The position numbers and the translations under genes were made by a program. 64,000 nt of DNA from Clostridia bacterium (lineage in GTDB: Bacteria > Bacillota > Clostridia > Oscillospirales > CAG-272): positions 1-64,000 of the forward strand of contig JAFULC010000061.1 of the NCBI GenBank assembly GCA_017483305.1. The letters are read 5' to 3'. The notes under the pieces are model-generated. The model saw only the letters and a program-made list of their open reading frames with translations, had not been told where the DNA came from and did not search any database. Below, piece by piece: positions 51,686-60,980 of the stretch (the first letter of the stretch is position 1; each line of letters starts with the position of its first letter).

Positions 51686-51711
51686 GCCTCCGCGCAAGCT
51701 TGCGCGGAGGC
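51686..51711. terminator. Palindrome after the large CvpA-like gene
   Basis: 26-bp perfect palindrome GCCTCCGCGCAAGC... beside the stop at 51743. T-runs are weak on both sides, but position suggests termination of the leftward gene. Confidence 0.6.
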
Positions 51712-51742
51712 TCGTTTATATTGGGTTCGATTACAAAGCGTA

Positions 51743-54409
51743 TCAGCCGAGATTGATCTCAACGTTCATAACGATCGCGAGGTTCTCAAGCTTTTCTGCA
51801 AGCTCCTCACCGCCGCCGTTTTCAGCGTAGTAGGTCTCGAGCGCGCTTGCTACGGTCTGCGCCTCCTCCTCGTTGGAGTAGTTGATTCCGTAGGGGTTGC
51901 CGCCCTGCTCCTCGCTCTCAACGGTCTGTGCAACGGTCTGCATAACGACGTCAGAGCTGATGATCGTGTCGATGAACTCCTCAGGGGTGGTGTCGACCGT
52001 ACCCTGCGAGGTCTCGGTATTGAAGATCGCGCCCGACTCCGCGCCTGTCATCGCAAGCGTGAGCACCTGGCTGACCGCATCCGCCTCGGCGGAAACCGCC
52101 TCGTCGGTGGGTGCGCTCTCCTTGAACTGTGCCATATTATTGATAAGGCTGCTGAGCGAATCTGCGATCTTATCGGAGTTTTCAATACCCGAGGTATTGA
52201 AGCTGCCAACCACGTTGCCTGTGATGATATTTGTGAGCATCTCGGCGTTTTCGGTGTTGACGTTCTGGATCATAGTCTCAACTGCCTGGATCTTCTCTTC
52301 CTTGGTCGCATCGGTCTTGGTGTTGACCTTTACCGCCTCAACAGTGCTTCCAACCGCACCGGTGGCGTTTGTAAATCCGCCATCCTTGCCGCCTGCGTGA
52401 GAGTTGATGGTGTTCGCGATCTCGGTCAGGTCTGCACGGGAAAGTCCAAGACCGTCAACCAGTGCATCCGACTGCATGATAGCGGTCAGGAGCTTCTGCG
52501 CTACCTCGGGACCGAAGACCTCGGAGCCCTGCATCTCATCGAGAATGCCGCCGAGCTTTTCAAATATCGCGGTTGTGTCGTTCATGTCGATGCCGCCCTC
52601 GGATACCATCGAAAGGAATTCACCAAAGATCTCGCCAAGCTTCTCCGCCTCTGCCGCAATGTCGGTGGAATCACTGTAATTGCCGAGCAGATTAAGTATA
52701 TCCTCAAAGGTGACAAGCGAGGACTTCATGCTTGCCGCGGAATAAAGCGTGCCTGCGTCGTCGAAGCTGACTCCTGTCTTGCCTGCAAGGAAAGCATAGG
52801 ATTTGCTGTAATTTTCCGCAGTATATTTGTTAAGAGTTACGCCGTTTACACTGATCGTGCCGTCGCCGTTATCGACAACGCCGCCTGCAGTGCTCGAGTC
52901 GGAAAGATCAACAAGTCCGTCCTTAACGGCTGCCGAGGAATCGGTTGCGCTTGCCGCCGCGTAAAGAATGAAGAATTCCTTAACGTCATCTGCGGTAATA
53001 TCACTTTCACCGTCGAAGTCAACGATCAGGCCCTCCGCCACAGACTGAAGCGCCTCTCCGCCGACCTCTACGCCGTAGTTACCGAACGCAGTCTGGAGTC
53101 TGCCCGATACCGAGCCGTACTTATCTGCCTCGGAGAAGGATGCGGTCTCGTTGAGAATAGTTGCGATCTCGCCCATAAGCGCGTTGTATCTCTCGTCGTT
53201 ACCCTCGGGGATTCCGAGTGTAGTTGCAAGGGTTCTAAGACCGAGACGTGTGATCTCATCCGCAAGGGGATGCATACGCTCGTTCTCGCCGACTACCGCC
53301 AAAAGCTCGCCGATGATCGCGCCGTCGCTGAGCTTGTCGAGAATGTCACCGCTCTCCTCGCCCTCAGTCGAGAGCACGCCGTGCTTTACAAGCACCTGGA
53401 ACATATCAACCACCGTGCGAAGATCGGGAACGACCGTGTCCTTATCGGTGGTCGCAAGAATACCGAGCGCACTGTCTATAAGCGGCTGATAAAGCTCGCC
53501 TGCCTCTATCTTTTCCATTCCGAGGAATGCCTCGCCGTCAAGCCAGCTCTGCGAAGCCTCGGAGAGCACGCCCGCAAGCACGCCGCGGAGCATCGCCGAG
53601 CCCTCAAGCTCGTCGAGAGCCGAGTTGATCTCGGCAGCCTTCTCCTCGTCTATCGAGCCGAGGTCTGTGCCGACGTTACCGAGCTTATCGATAAGAGCAA
53701 CGACGATCTGAACGTCCTCTCTCAAATACACCTTTTCGCCGTAGTAGTCTGCGCTTGCAAGTGCATCGTAAAGGAAGCCGTAGCCGAGGTAATCAAAGCC
53801 CTCGTAAGCCTCCTTGACAGAGGGGACCTCCTCGGCAGGTGCCTCGGGGTCGGTCTCCTCCGCGAGCAGACCCGTGGAGTCGATCACATCTGCCGCAACG
53901 CCGATCGTACCGATAAACGGAACGAAAAGGAAGAGCGAAACGAGCAGACCGCATACAAGTCCGACACCTGCGCCGCCAAGACGGTTTGCAACTGCGGAAA
54001 GCTTATTGAACAAGGGAATGAACTTGGAAACGATCGACATAACGATGCCGAGAATGAGCGAAAGCAAAGCATAGATCGCAGTGAATACGAAGGGCTTTGC
54101 TACCATCGTTACGTAGAACAAAATAGCCTCGCCAACGCTTCCGGGCTCTACGCCAACGGTGATTCCAAGCTCGGCTTGTGTAAGTAATTCGTTTATTTTC
54201 TCCGTAGCCATAGTCATGACGGGAGACGTGGGGCTGCACAGTATGGTCGTTACTATCGCGGCGACAATAGCCGAGATGACGATAGCGACGAGTGCCGCCA
54301 GGCGCTTCTTAAGTCCGCCGAATACACCCATAATAATATTTACTGCGACAACTACCGCAATAATTATCATCAGGACTGCCGGCACGATCATAGTGAAGAT
54401 CTGAAGCAT
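51743..54409 (-). CDS. Large CvpA-like membrane protein
   Basis: 888 aa. The first 200 residues contain about five TM helices arranged as in the CvpA (colicin V production) family, with LGGAGVGLVCGLLVSLFLF. The remaining 690 residues are acidic, Ala/Glu-rich, mostly helical, with many short repeats of the form ...EIATILNETASFSEADKYG. They probably lie outside the membrane. Family members are usually 160-200 aa, so this is a long fusion. Perhaps an envelope organiser. Single gene. Confidence 0.8.
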   Translation of the reverse strand: MLQIFTMIVPAVLMIIIAVVVAVNIIMGVFGGLKKRLAALVAIVISAIVAAIVTTILCSPTSPVMTMATEKINELLTQAELGITVGVEPGSVGEAILFYVTMVAKPFVFTAIYALLSLILGIVMSIVSKFIPLFNKLSAVANRLGGAGVGLVCGLLVSLFLFVPFIGTIGVAADVIDSTGLLAEETDPEAPAEEVPSVKEAYEGFDYLGYGFLYDALASADYYGEKVYLREDVQIVVALIDKLGNVGTDLGSIDEEKAAEINSALDELEGSAMLRGVLAGVLSEASQSWLDGEAFLGMEKIEAGELYQPLIDSALGILATTDKDTVVPDLRTVVDMFQVLVKHGVLSTEGEESGDILDKLSDGAIIGELLAVVGENERMHPLADEITRLGLRTLATTLGIPEGNDERYNALMGEIATILNETASFSEADKYGSVSGRLQTAFGNYGVEVGGEALQSVAEGLIVDFDGESDITADDVKEFFILYAAASATDSSAAVKDGLVDLSDSSTAGGVVDNGDGTISVNGVTLNKYTAENYSKSYAFLAGKTGVSFDDAGTLYSAASMKSSLVTFEDILNLLGNYSDSTDIAAEAEKLGEIFGEFLSMVSEGGIDMNDTTAIFEKLGGILDEMQGSEVFGPEVAQKLLTAIMQSDALVDGLGLSRADLTEIANTINSHAGGKDGGFTNATGAVGSTVEAVKVNTKTDATKEEKIQAVETMIQNVNTENAEMLTNIITGNVVGSFNTSGIENSDKIADSLSSLINNMAQFKESAPTDEAVSAEADAVSQVLTLAMTGAESGAIFNTETSQGTVDTTPEEFIDTIISSDVVMQTVAQTVESEEQGGNPYGINYSNEEEAQTVASALETYYAENGGGEELAEKLENLAIVMNVEINLG

Positions 54410-54514
54410 AATGATTTACCAACCTTCCAAAAGTATTGTGAATGTATAACATTACATTATAATTATACCTCTGAAAGAAGATAATGTCAAGTCTTTTGCA
54501 CAATTTCGCCTAAA

Positions 54515-54838
54515 TTACGCTCTGTTTCTGATATAATGCTTCGCGTAGATCATAAAAGCCGCCTCCGCCTCTGCGCTGAGAGTGGTATATTCCTCGTAAT
54601 TCCCTGCCGTGAACGCTATCATCGCGGCGAGATAGAGCGAATAGAGTCTCGAATACGCGTCGGGCACGGTCAAGGTCGCCTTTTCGCTCTCGGGGAGCTT
54701 GATGCTCTCGGGCGACTGCTTGTGTATCTCGCAAAGCACCCTGCCCTCAACGTCACAAAGCCAACGGATCTTGACCTCCTCGCAGAGCTCGTTGGGCTTC
54801 ATCGCGTCAACTGTCGCCAGCATATTTTCTACTGTCAT
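54515..54838 (-). CDS. Orphan phage head-tail connector-like protein
   Basis: 107 aa from ATG 54838, seven bases after AGGAGG. ATG 54844 is too close. The N-terminal half (MLATVDAMKPNELCEEVKIRW, then LCDVEGRVLCEIHKQ) and later DAYSRLYSLYLAAMIAFTAG-type helices resemble small connector proteins that follow N4-gp56 capsid genes in Clostridia prophages. There are no phage neighbours here. It may be a remnant, or a captured host gene. Confidence 0.6.
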   Translation of the reverse strand: MTVENMLATVDAMKPNELCEEVKIRWLCDVEGRVLCEIHKQSPESIKLPESEKATLTVPDAYSRLYSLYLAAMIAFTAGNYEEYTTLSAEAEAAFMIYAKHYIRNRA

Positions 54839-55151
54839 TTTCATTCCTCCTTTCTTTTTTTGTTTGTGGGGGAGCTTTTGAAAAAGCTCCCGAATCCCTC
54901 AAGGCTTGCCACTCTGATGGGAATACGGTGTTTTTCAAGCTTCACCATTTTAGAATCCAAACCGTCTGTCCTTTCTCTATCCCGGGGGAAGTTTTGAGGG
55001 TTCCAAGGGAAGTTTTTCAAAAGTTTGGCGCGCCTCCCTCGCCTCCCCCACGCATCTATTGTACCATAAAAAAGGAAATAAAAAGAGCCCCCCGAGGCAA
55101 AAATTCGGAGGGCTTTAAAGTCCTTATATTAAAAGGGAAACTTGGGGGTTA
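54839..55151. other. Intergenic region with hairpins and decayed repeat
   Basis: Holds a GGGAGCTTTT/AAAAGCTCCC hairpin (about 54870-54892), a stretch resembling the hisS-side region at 44.4 kb (54950-54998), and the phosphofructokinase terminator. No gene seen. Confidence 0.55.
55086..55114 (-). terminator. Terminator of the phosphofructokinase gene
   Basis: Minus strand: stem AGCCCTCCGA/TCGGGGGGCT followed by CTTTTTATTT. Confidence 0.82.
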
Positions 55152-56393
55152 TCAAATGGTGGTGAAAACAGGGAGACCGTCCTTGTACTCGGGGTAGCAC
55201 TCGCCCTTGACGAGAGGGAGGATATAGGCAAGGCAATCGTCGGTGACGTGGTTACCGCGCTCATTGATAAAGTGCTTGGGCACGAATTTGGTCTTGTTTG
55301 CGATCAGGTCGATGTCCATGTGACCGTAGACCGACGAATAGGGCTCACCCGGCTCGTTGTCGCGGAGAATGACCATCATCTCGCGGCTTACTCCCTGCAC
55401 CGCCGCGCTGACTGCGGCAGAGCCTACGCCGAACGACTCCTCGATATCGCACTTGGAGGCGATATGAGCCGCGCATCTCTGGGGGAGGTTAAGCTCGATC
55501 GAGCGCACCTTGCAGCCGAGTCGGTCCTTGATAGCGAGCTCGAGCGCCTTGCCCGTGCCCGAAAGATATTTATGACCGAACGCGTCGACCGCGCCGCTCT
55601 GTGTTGACTCACCGACAAAGGTGCCGTCCGCCAGACGAAGTCCCTCGGATACCGCAACTACGATATTAGGCTTTTTCTCAAGCGCGGCGGAGAGATCCTC
55701 GAAAAACTCCTCCATATCGAAGATTCTTTCGGGAAGGTAAACGAGATCGGGCGAGGGCATACCGAGAATTCGTCCAAGCTCACTCGAGGCGGTGAGCCAG
55801 CCCGCGTCACGTCCCATGATCTCAACCACCGTGACCGCCTTGACGGTGTATACGGCGGTGTCGCGCATAATTTCCTGCATCGTGACCGAAATATACTTTG
55901 CCGCAGAGCCGAAGCCGGGGGTGTGGTCGGTTCCGAGCAGGTCGTTGTCGATGGTCTTGGGCACGCCGATGACTCTGACATCGTAGCCGCACTCGGTGGT
56001 GTACTTCGAGAGCTTTGCTACGGTGTCCATCGAATCGTTGCCGCCTATATAGAAGAAATATCTGATGTCGTACTTTTTGAATATCTCAATAATGCGCTCG
56101 AAGGTCGCCTTGTAGTCCTTGTCCTCTTCCTTGGGAAGCTTTTTGCGGCAAGAGCCGAGAGCCGCCGCAGGCGTGCGCTTCAATCGCTCGAAGTCTGCTC
56201 TTTCGGTGAAGAGCTCGTTGAGGAGAACTACTCTGTCGGCAAGCAGACCGTCGATTCCGTTTCTCATTCCGTAGACCTTATCGATACAATCCGCATTCAT
56301 CGCGCCGCTGATAACTCCCGCGAGCGTGGCGTTGATTGCCGTCGTCGGTCCGCCCGACTGACCTACTATCGCATTTCCGTGTAAAATTTCCAT
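55152..56393 (-). CDS. 6-phosphofructokinase, pyrophosphate-dependent type
   Basis: 413 aa glycolytic enzyme that makes fructose 1,6-bisphosphate. N-terminal NAIVGQSGGPTTAINATLAG. Donor choice is read from YIGGNDSMDT (Asp where ATP enzymes have Gly) and IGVPKTIDNDL (Lys where ATP enzymes have Gly), both the PPi pattern. EIMGRDAGWL and the substrate loop are intact. Start follows AGGAG. Reversible use of PPi is typical of anaerobes. Confidence 0.93.
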   Translation of the reverse strand: MEILHGNAIVGQSGGPTTAINATLAGVISGAMNADCIDKVYGMRNGIDGLLADRVVLLNELFTERADFERLKRTPAAALGSCRKKLPKEEDKDYKATFERIIEIFKKYDIRYFFYIGGNDSMDTVAKLSKYTTECGYDVRVIGVPKTIDNDLLGTDHTPGFGSAAKYISVTMQEIMRDTAVYTVKAVTVVEIMGRDAGWLTASSELGRILGMPSPDLVYLPERIFDMEEFFEDLSAALEKKPNIVVAVSEGLRLADGTFVGESTQSGAVDAFGHKYLSGTGKALELAIKDRLGCKVRSIELNLPQRCAAHIASKCDIEESFGVGSAAVSAAVQGVSREMMVILRDNEPGEPYSSVYGHMDIDLIANKTKFVPKHFINERGNHVTDDCLAYILPLVKGECYPEYKDGLPVFTTI

Positions 56394-56411
56394 AATTTGA
56401 ACTCCTATATC

Positions 56412-56888
56412 TTAAGTTTTGTTTTTATTATCTCTCAAAATTCTGTTGAGCATCGCGTTTATCGGTCTTGATATCGCAGTCACGGCGATTATGCCGAGCG
56501 CAAGTCCCGATGCCACGAGCAACGCCTCCTTGCCGTGCTTCGCGAACATCTCCATATCCGAGCTGACCGCTCCAAGCATCGTATAATAAAGCTTTCCTCC
56601 CGGAACGAGAATAATAATTCCCGGGATTATCATAACCGTAACCGGCGTTTTGATCACGCGCGCCATAACGTACGAATACAGCGTGGTGACGCTCGATCCG
56701 AGGATCGATGCGACGAACAGACCGCCGCCAAGCGCCATAGCCGTGTCATAGGTCACACAGCACAAAAACGACGCGAGCATTACCCATCCGATCGACCTTT
56801 TCTCAACGCCAAAGGTAAAAGCAACTCCAAGCGTACCGATCATCGCCGCGGTCATCATCAGAATTCCGTTTAAAATCTGTTCGTTCAT
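56412..56888 (-). CDS. Threonine/serine exporter, ThrE_2 half
   Basis: 158 aa, five TM segments, matching the C-terminal half of ThrE (DUF3815). PGIIILVPGGKLYYTML is the family stretch. Works together with the larger ThrE half encoded just upstream, with a 4-bp overlap. Confidence 0.9.
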   Translation of the reverse strand: MNEQILNGILMMTAAMIGTLGVAFTFGVEKRSIGWVMLASFLCCVTYDTAMALGGGLFVASILGSSVTTLYSYVMARVIKTPVTVMIIPGIIILVPGGKLYYTMLGAVSSDMEMFAKHGKEALLVASGLALGIIAVTAISRPINAMLNRILRDNKNKT

Positions 56889-57712
56889 ACCGCGCCTCCG
56901 AATATAAGTATTGCAACCGCATATCCGCAGGCGATCGCGACCGCATCAAGCAGTGCGGTGCAGAGTCGGAAAAGTCCCGACATTATGTCTCCGCCGAAAA
57001 GGTCGCGCAGAGAGTTGGTCAGCACCACGCCGGGCACGACGTTCATTATGTCGCCTATAATTATCATATTTACATTGCAGACAATGCCTGTCCGACCGAT
57101 CAGAAGCGCACCGACTCCGCCCATGAAGCAGACGATGAACTTAGCCACGATGGCGTTCATATTTGACCGACTCAGAAGCTTGAGCACCAGCCACATTGGG
57201 ATCGCTATCAGTGCCGAAAGTGCGCCGTCAAGCAGACTGCCGCCGAAATACCAGGCAAAGCCGAATGAGATCAGAGCCGCACCGAGAAGCTTCATGATAA
57301 CGCTTATGCTGCTGCTTTTCTCCGCCTCGTCAAGCAGAGCGAGAAATTCTTCCTTGATCGGCTTCGTCGCGCAGATGCGCCTTGAGAGCGCGTTGAGCTT
57401 GGCAAGTCTGCCGAGATTGTTACCGCCGACGTCGGAAACGCGGCGGAACGAGGTCAGATCTCCGTTTCCGAAGTCTGCCGTAAGTATTATCATCGAAAGT
57501 ATCGCGTCGACGTCGACGGTATGCGCGCCGTATGCCGTGCAGATTCGTCTGATGGTCTCCTCTGCTCTGTGCACCTCGCCGCCGCAGGTCAAAATGCGCT
57601 TTCCCATCTCCATCGCGATGAACACCGCGTCCTCGCTTGAGATCGCCGCGGGCACTCCTTCGCTTTCTGTCTCGGGCTCTGTAACAGGCTCGAGAGTAAC
57701 GTTATTTTCCAT
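56885..57712 (-). CDS. Threonine/serine exporter, ThrE_1 half (DUF1212)
   Basis: 275 aa. Soluble N-terminal domain with GKRILTCGGEVHRAEETIRR and AYGAHTVDVDAI typical of DUF1212, then five TM segments with PGVVLTNSLRDLFGGD. Exports Thr/Ser or small metabolites. Its partner half follows. Confidence 0.92.
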   Translation of the reverse strand: MENNVTLEPVTEPETESEGVPAAISSEDAVFIAMEMGKRILTCGGEVHRAEETIRRICTAYGAHTVDVDAILSMIILTADFGNGDLTSFRRVSDVGGNNLGRLAKLNALSRRICATKPIKEEFLALLDEAEKSSSISVIMKLLGAALISFGFAWYFGGSLLDGALSALIAIPMWLVLKLLSRSNMNAIVAKFIVCFMGGVGALLIGRTGIVCNVNMIIIGDIMNVVPGVVLTNSLRDLFGGDIMSGLFRLCTALLDAVAIACGYAVAILIFGGAV

Positions 57713-57728
57713 AGCTTAAGCTCTTTTG

Positions 57729-58598
57729 TCAGTTATTTTCTTCGGTCTCGGGTCTTTCGCAGCGCACGGTATAGGTTGAAACGTCGGTATATACCTCGCC
57801 GTCTATCTGAAGGTCGCGCGGCTCGTCGAACTCGACTGTAACCTCATAGCCCTCAAAAATATCGACCATCTCGGTGTGCTTGACGTGATTTCCCTTGAAT
57901 ACCTTGAGGAAGACCGCAAGAGTCTTGGGCTTCGAGCCGCCGTGCATAGCCATTACGCTGACCCTGCCGCTCTCTCTGTCCTGACCCGGCGCGATCATCA
58001 TGCCGCCGCCGAAATATCTTCCCTTCATGGTTGAGATCGCCCAAAGATCCTTGTATTCGTGAGTTACGCCGTCCACGGTCACTCTGCCCGTGGGGCGCTT
58101 GTACTTGCGAAGCAGCTGATCGAGCGCGATCGTGGTGTAATTCGCCTTCTTTTTGTTGGTCTTTGCCTTGAATTCCTCAACTCCGCGACAGACCGAGCCG
58201 TCGACTCCAAGTCCGACGCCGTTGAGACAGCGTCTCTTATCGCCCTTGATCTCGACCTCGGGCAGATTTTGGAGATATTTGCGGATGTCGGTGAGGTTTT
58301 CGTTGCCCTGCTGACCGATGTCGGTCAAAAAATCGTTGCCCGTGCCCGAGCGGAGCGCGCAGACCGTGCAAGGAAATTCAAGTCCGTAGGCGTTGTTGGC
58401 AAAGTGATGGAGCGTGCCGTCGCCGCCGCAGAGCAGAACTCTGTCGCTTGACGACAGACTCGCGCAGAACTCGGGCACGTCAAGTCCGATAAGGCTGACC
58501 TTCTTCACGCCTCTTTTCTCAAGCTCCTCTGCACCGGGGATTATATTGAGATCGTTATTTTCGTTGTTTGCTTTGGGATTGTACAAAATGTAATTCAT
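57729..58598 (-). CDS. Diacylglycerol/lipid kinase family protein
   Basis: 289 aa of the DagK_cat family. Nucleotide motif LCGGDGTLHHFAN and RSGTGNDFLTD are clear. The C-terminal beta sandwich (VSVMAMHGGSKPKTLAVFLK, then DLQIDGE) is complete. It phosphorylates diacylglycerol or a related lipid, recycling it to phosphatidic acid. Start follows AAAGG. Confidence 0.9.
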   Translation of the reverse strand: MNYILYNPKANNENNDLNIIPGAEELEKRGVKKVSLIGLDVPEFCASLSSSDRVLLCGGDGTLHHFANNAYGLEFPCTVCALRSGTGNDFLTDIGQQGNENLTDIRKYLQNLPEVEIKGDKRRCLNGVGLGVDGSVCRGVEEFKAKTNKKKANYTTIALDQLLRKYKRPTGRVTVDGVTHEYKDLWAISTMKGRYFGGGMMIAPGQDRESGRVSVMAMHGGSKPKTLAVFLKVFKGNHVKHTEMVDIFEGYEVTVEFDEPRDLQIDGEVYTDVSTYTVRCERPETEENN

Positions 58599-58623
58599 CG
58601 CGCACCTTTTATTATGTTTCGTT

Positions 58624-59355
58624 TTATTTTTCCTGCTTTGGCTTTGTTCTTCTGCTCTTTGCCGCCTTCAGCTCGTCGAGTGATCTTGAAAGCGCCTCGA
58701 GCTTCTCCTCAAGCCTCGCTATCTCCTGCGAGACGGGGTCGGGGATGTGTATCTGGTCGAGATCGTCCACCCGTCTGCCTGCCTGTCTTACGACCTTGGC
58801 GGGAATTCCGACTGCGGTGCTGTTGCTTGAAATGTCCTTCAGTACTACGGCGTTTGCCGCGACCTTACTGTTGTCCTCGATCCTTATCGGTCCGAGCACC
58901 TTCGCGCCCGCGCCGACGAGAACGTTGTTTCCGAGTGTGGGATGTCGCTTGCCGAGGTCCTTACCCGTACCGCCAAGCGTAACGCCCTGATAGAGCGTGC
59001 AGTTATCGCCGATCTCGGCTGTCTCGCCGATGACGACGCCCATGCCGTGATCTATCACAAGCCCCTTTCCGATAGTCGCGCCCGGATGGATCTCTATGCC
59101 CGTAAAGAACTTTGCCGTCTGACTCAGCGCGCGCGCCGAGAAGGTGTGACCGCTCAGATAAAGCTTGTGCGAGACTCGGTACGCAAGAAGCGCGTGAAGT
59201 CCCGAATAAAGCAGGACTATCTCTACGTCACTCTTCGCTGCGGGGTCTCTTTGTCTGATCGCGGCAACGTCGCTTTTTATCTCCTTTTTTACGGCGAGCA
59301 GGGCTTTACCGACTCGGGTGCTTGCCGCCGCCTTCAAAAATTCGTTGTAGGTCAT
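58624..59355 (-). CDS. cysE: Serine O-acetyltransferase CysE
   Basis: 243 aa. First step of cysteine synthesis from Ser and acetyl-CoA. N-terminal helices, then the left-handed beta-helix hexapeptide repeats: IHPGATIGKGLVIDHGMGVV, IGETAEIGDNCTLYQGVTLG, KRHPTLGNNVLVGAGAKVLG. His in VIDHGMG and GKRHPT is catalytic. A charged coiled tail is added at the C-terminus. Start follows GGAGG. Confidence 0.95.
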   Translation of the reverse strand: MTYNEFLKAAASTRVGKALLAVKKEIKSDVAAIRQRDPAAKSDVEIVLLYSGLHALLAYRVSHKLYLSGHTFSARALSQTAKFFTGIEIHPGATIGKGLVIDHGMGVVIGETAEIGDNCTLYQGVTLGGTGKDLGKRHPTLGNNVLVGAGAKVLGPIRIEDNSKVAANAVVLKDISSNSTAVGIPAKVVRQAGRRVDDLDQIHIPDPVSQEIARLEEKLEALSRSLDELKAAKSRRTKPKQEK

Positions 59356-59492
59356 TGGATACCTCCGTGACTACCAAACAATAATTCATTATAATTATAT
59401 CACACCCCCGCCCTTCCGTCAACAGAATTTTTCAAAATCATAGTGACTTTTTTCGGTTTATTCGTGCCTCACAGGGTTTTGCTGATATGAAA

Positions 59493-59519
59493 ATCCCCGA
59501 CAGGATCTCTGTCGGGGAT
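59493..59519 (-). terminator. Terminator of the parvulin operon
   Basis: 11-bp stem ATCCCCGACAG/CTGTCGGGGAT with a 5-nt loop and TTTTC on the minus strand. About 110 bp after the first parvulin gene stop. Confidence 0.82.
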
Positions 59520-59565
59520 GCTTTGTTATTTGAAATGGTTTGTGCTAGCACAGGCTTGCTTTTCA

Positions 59566-59594
59566 AAGGCTCCCTTTACACAAGGGAGGCTTTC
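59566..59594. repeat. Palindromic intergenic element
   Basis: AAGGCTCCCTTTACACAAGGGAGGCTTT contains a CTCCCTT...AAGGGAG hairpin. Its CCCTT-TGTGTAA core resembles the inverse of the 43-bp repeats at 32.1 and 32.3 kb. Confidence 0.55.
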
Positions 59595-59630
59595 TGCTTT
59601 CAAATCGCTCTTTTCAAATCGCTCGTCCTA

Positions 59631-60953
59631 TCAATAATCAAAATTAATGCCAATATCTCTGATCGATCTTGCCTTGGCGAGATTTTCCTCGTTGACGGTC
59701 ATTCCCTCCATGATCTCCGCGATCCTCAGATCAAAGAGATCTCCGATGATATGCGCGTCGAGAGAGGCAAACCAGCTCTTATAATCCTTGTCGGTGTACT
59801 TGCCCGTCTCAAGACCGTACTTCATTATAACGTGATAGCCCGCGTCGCTCTCGTAGTATCCGATCTCACCGACCTCCATCTCCTCAAGCATCTCAAGAAT
59901 ATCCGAAAGATACCCGACGTCGCCCGTGTATCCCGCGCTTTCGATCTCGCTCAGATAATATCCGTCGGCAAACTCGTTGACCTCGCCAACAACCAGCTTA
60001 TTTTCCTCTATCTTCGCCTCAAACGCCGCGAAATTGCCCTCCGCCGCGCTCTCGGCAAGCTCCTTGGCGAGCTGCTTTTGTGCCTCTATCTCCTCGGCGG
60101 TGTATTCGTACTGGATCGGGTTGCCCCTGTCGTCTAGCTCCACCGACGGCATTCCCTTTTCGGTATCGTAGAGCACGTTGCCCTCGGCGTCGAAATAGAT
60201 CGGCTGGCCAAAGGAATCCTTGATGCGCGATCCGCTTTCATCGTAAGCGAAGCTGCCGTTTTCGGTGTCGTAGATCGGGTAGCCCGTCTCCTTGTCGAAA
60301 TAGATCATATTTCCGTAGTCGTCGTGCTGATACTTGTAGTAGAACTTCGCAAAGAGCACCTGCTTGAAGCAATAGTAATTTTTCTGGAAATATTCCTCTC
60401 TTACCGAGTCGGCTATAAGCTCACCGCCGCCGTAAAGAGCGTTGATAAGATACTCGTACTTCTTCTCGATGATATAGCACTGCTTCAGGGCATCGGCGTT
60501 GACTCCGTAAGCCTCGATCAGCTCGTTGAAGGCGTTTTTCTCTCCGTCGCCGTCGTAATCGATATAGAACGCGATCTCCTCGTCGATCGATGCAAGCACC
60601 GACTTCGGCAGAGTGTATCCGAGCTCGTCAAAGAGCACGGCAGCGGCAAAATACTTCTTGCAGCTCTCAAAGATCGACTTATTATAGTATTCCTCGTAGG
60701 TCTCGCCGCTCTCCTCGACCTTGGTAGACCAGAACGAGCTTTCCTTTACGGGATATTTATTTCTTGCAAGCTCACCCTTCATTCTCGAGAGCATAAACTC
60801 ATAGAAATACAGGGGCATTTTTTCTTCACCGCACTCGAGTATGGGGTCTGGCACGGGCGGCTCCTTGGCGCAGGACGCGCAGAGCGCGAGCAGTGCGCAG
60901 AGCGCAACGGTAAGCGCAAGAGCCTTTTTCAGAAGCTTAAAATTTATCTTCAT
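59631..60953 (-). CDS. Parvulin-type foldase lipoprotein with internal repeat insert (paralogue 1)
   Basis: 440 aa. Signal peptide with lipobox ALCASC (Cys28). SurA/PrsA-like N-domain (residues 45-200), then an insert (about 208-284) with repeats of the form YFDAEGNVLYDTEKG, then a PPIC-like domain containing VGEIGYYESDAGYHVIMKYG. Helps fold exported proteins or trims them. The classical parvulin active-site His pattern is only partly seen, so isomerase activity is uncertain. Tandem paralogue upstream and mfd beyond. Confidence 0.85.
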   Translation of the reverse strand: MKINFKLLKKALALTVALCALLALCASCAKEPPVPDPILECGEEKMPLYFYEFMLSRMKGELARNKYPVKESSFWSTKVEESGETYEEYYNKSIFESCKKYFAAAVLFDELGYTLPKSVLASIDEEIAFYIDYDGDGEKNAFNELIEAYGVNADALKQCYIIEKKYEYLINALYGGGELIADSVREEYFQKNYYCFKQVLFAKFYYKYQHDDYGNMIYFDKETGYPIYDTENGSFAYDESGSRIKDSFGQPIYFDAEGNVLYDTEKGMPSVELDDRGNPIQYEYTAEEIEAQKQLAKELAESAAEGNFAAFEAKIEENKLVVGEVNEFADGYYLSEIESAGYTGDVGYLSDILEMLEEMEVGEIGYYESDAGYHVIMKYGLETGKYTDKDYKSWFASLDAHIIGDLFDLRIAEIMEGMTVNEENLAKARSIRDIGINFDY

Positions 60954-60980
60954 CGGTTTTTCCTTTGCAGTTAGTAGTTA

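Noticed and set aside
51418-51830. Plus-strand ORFs beginning within the tRNA-Gly gene
   Set aside because: They read a tRNA backwards and then AT-rich spacer; no ribosome site.
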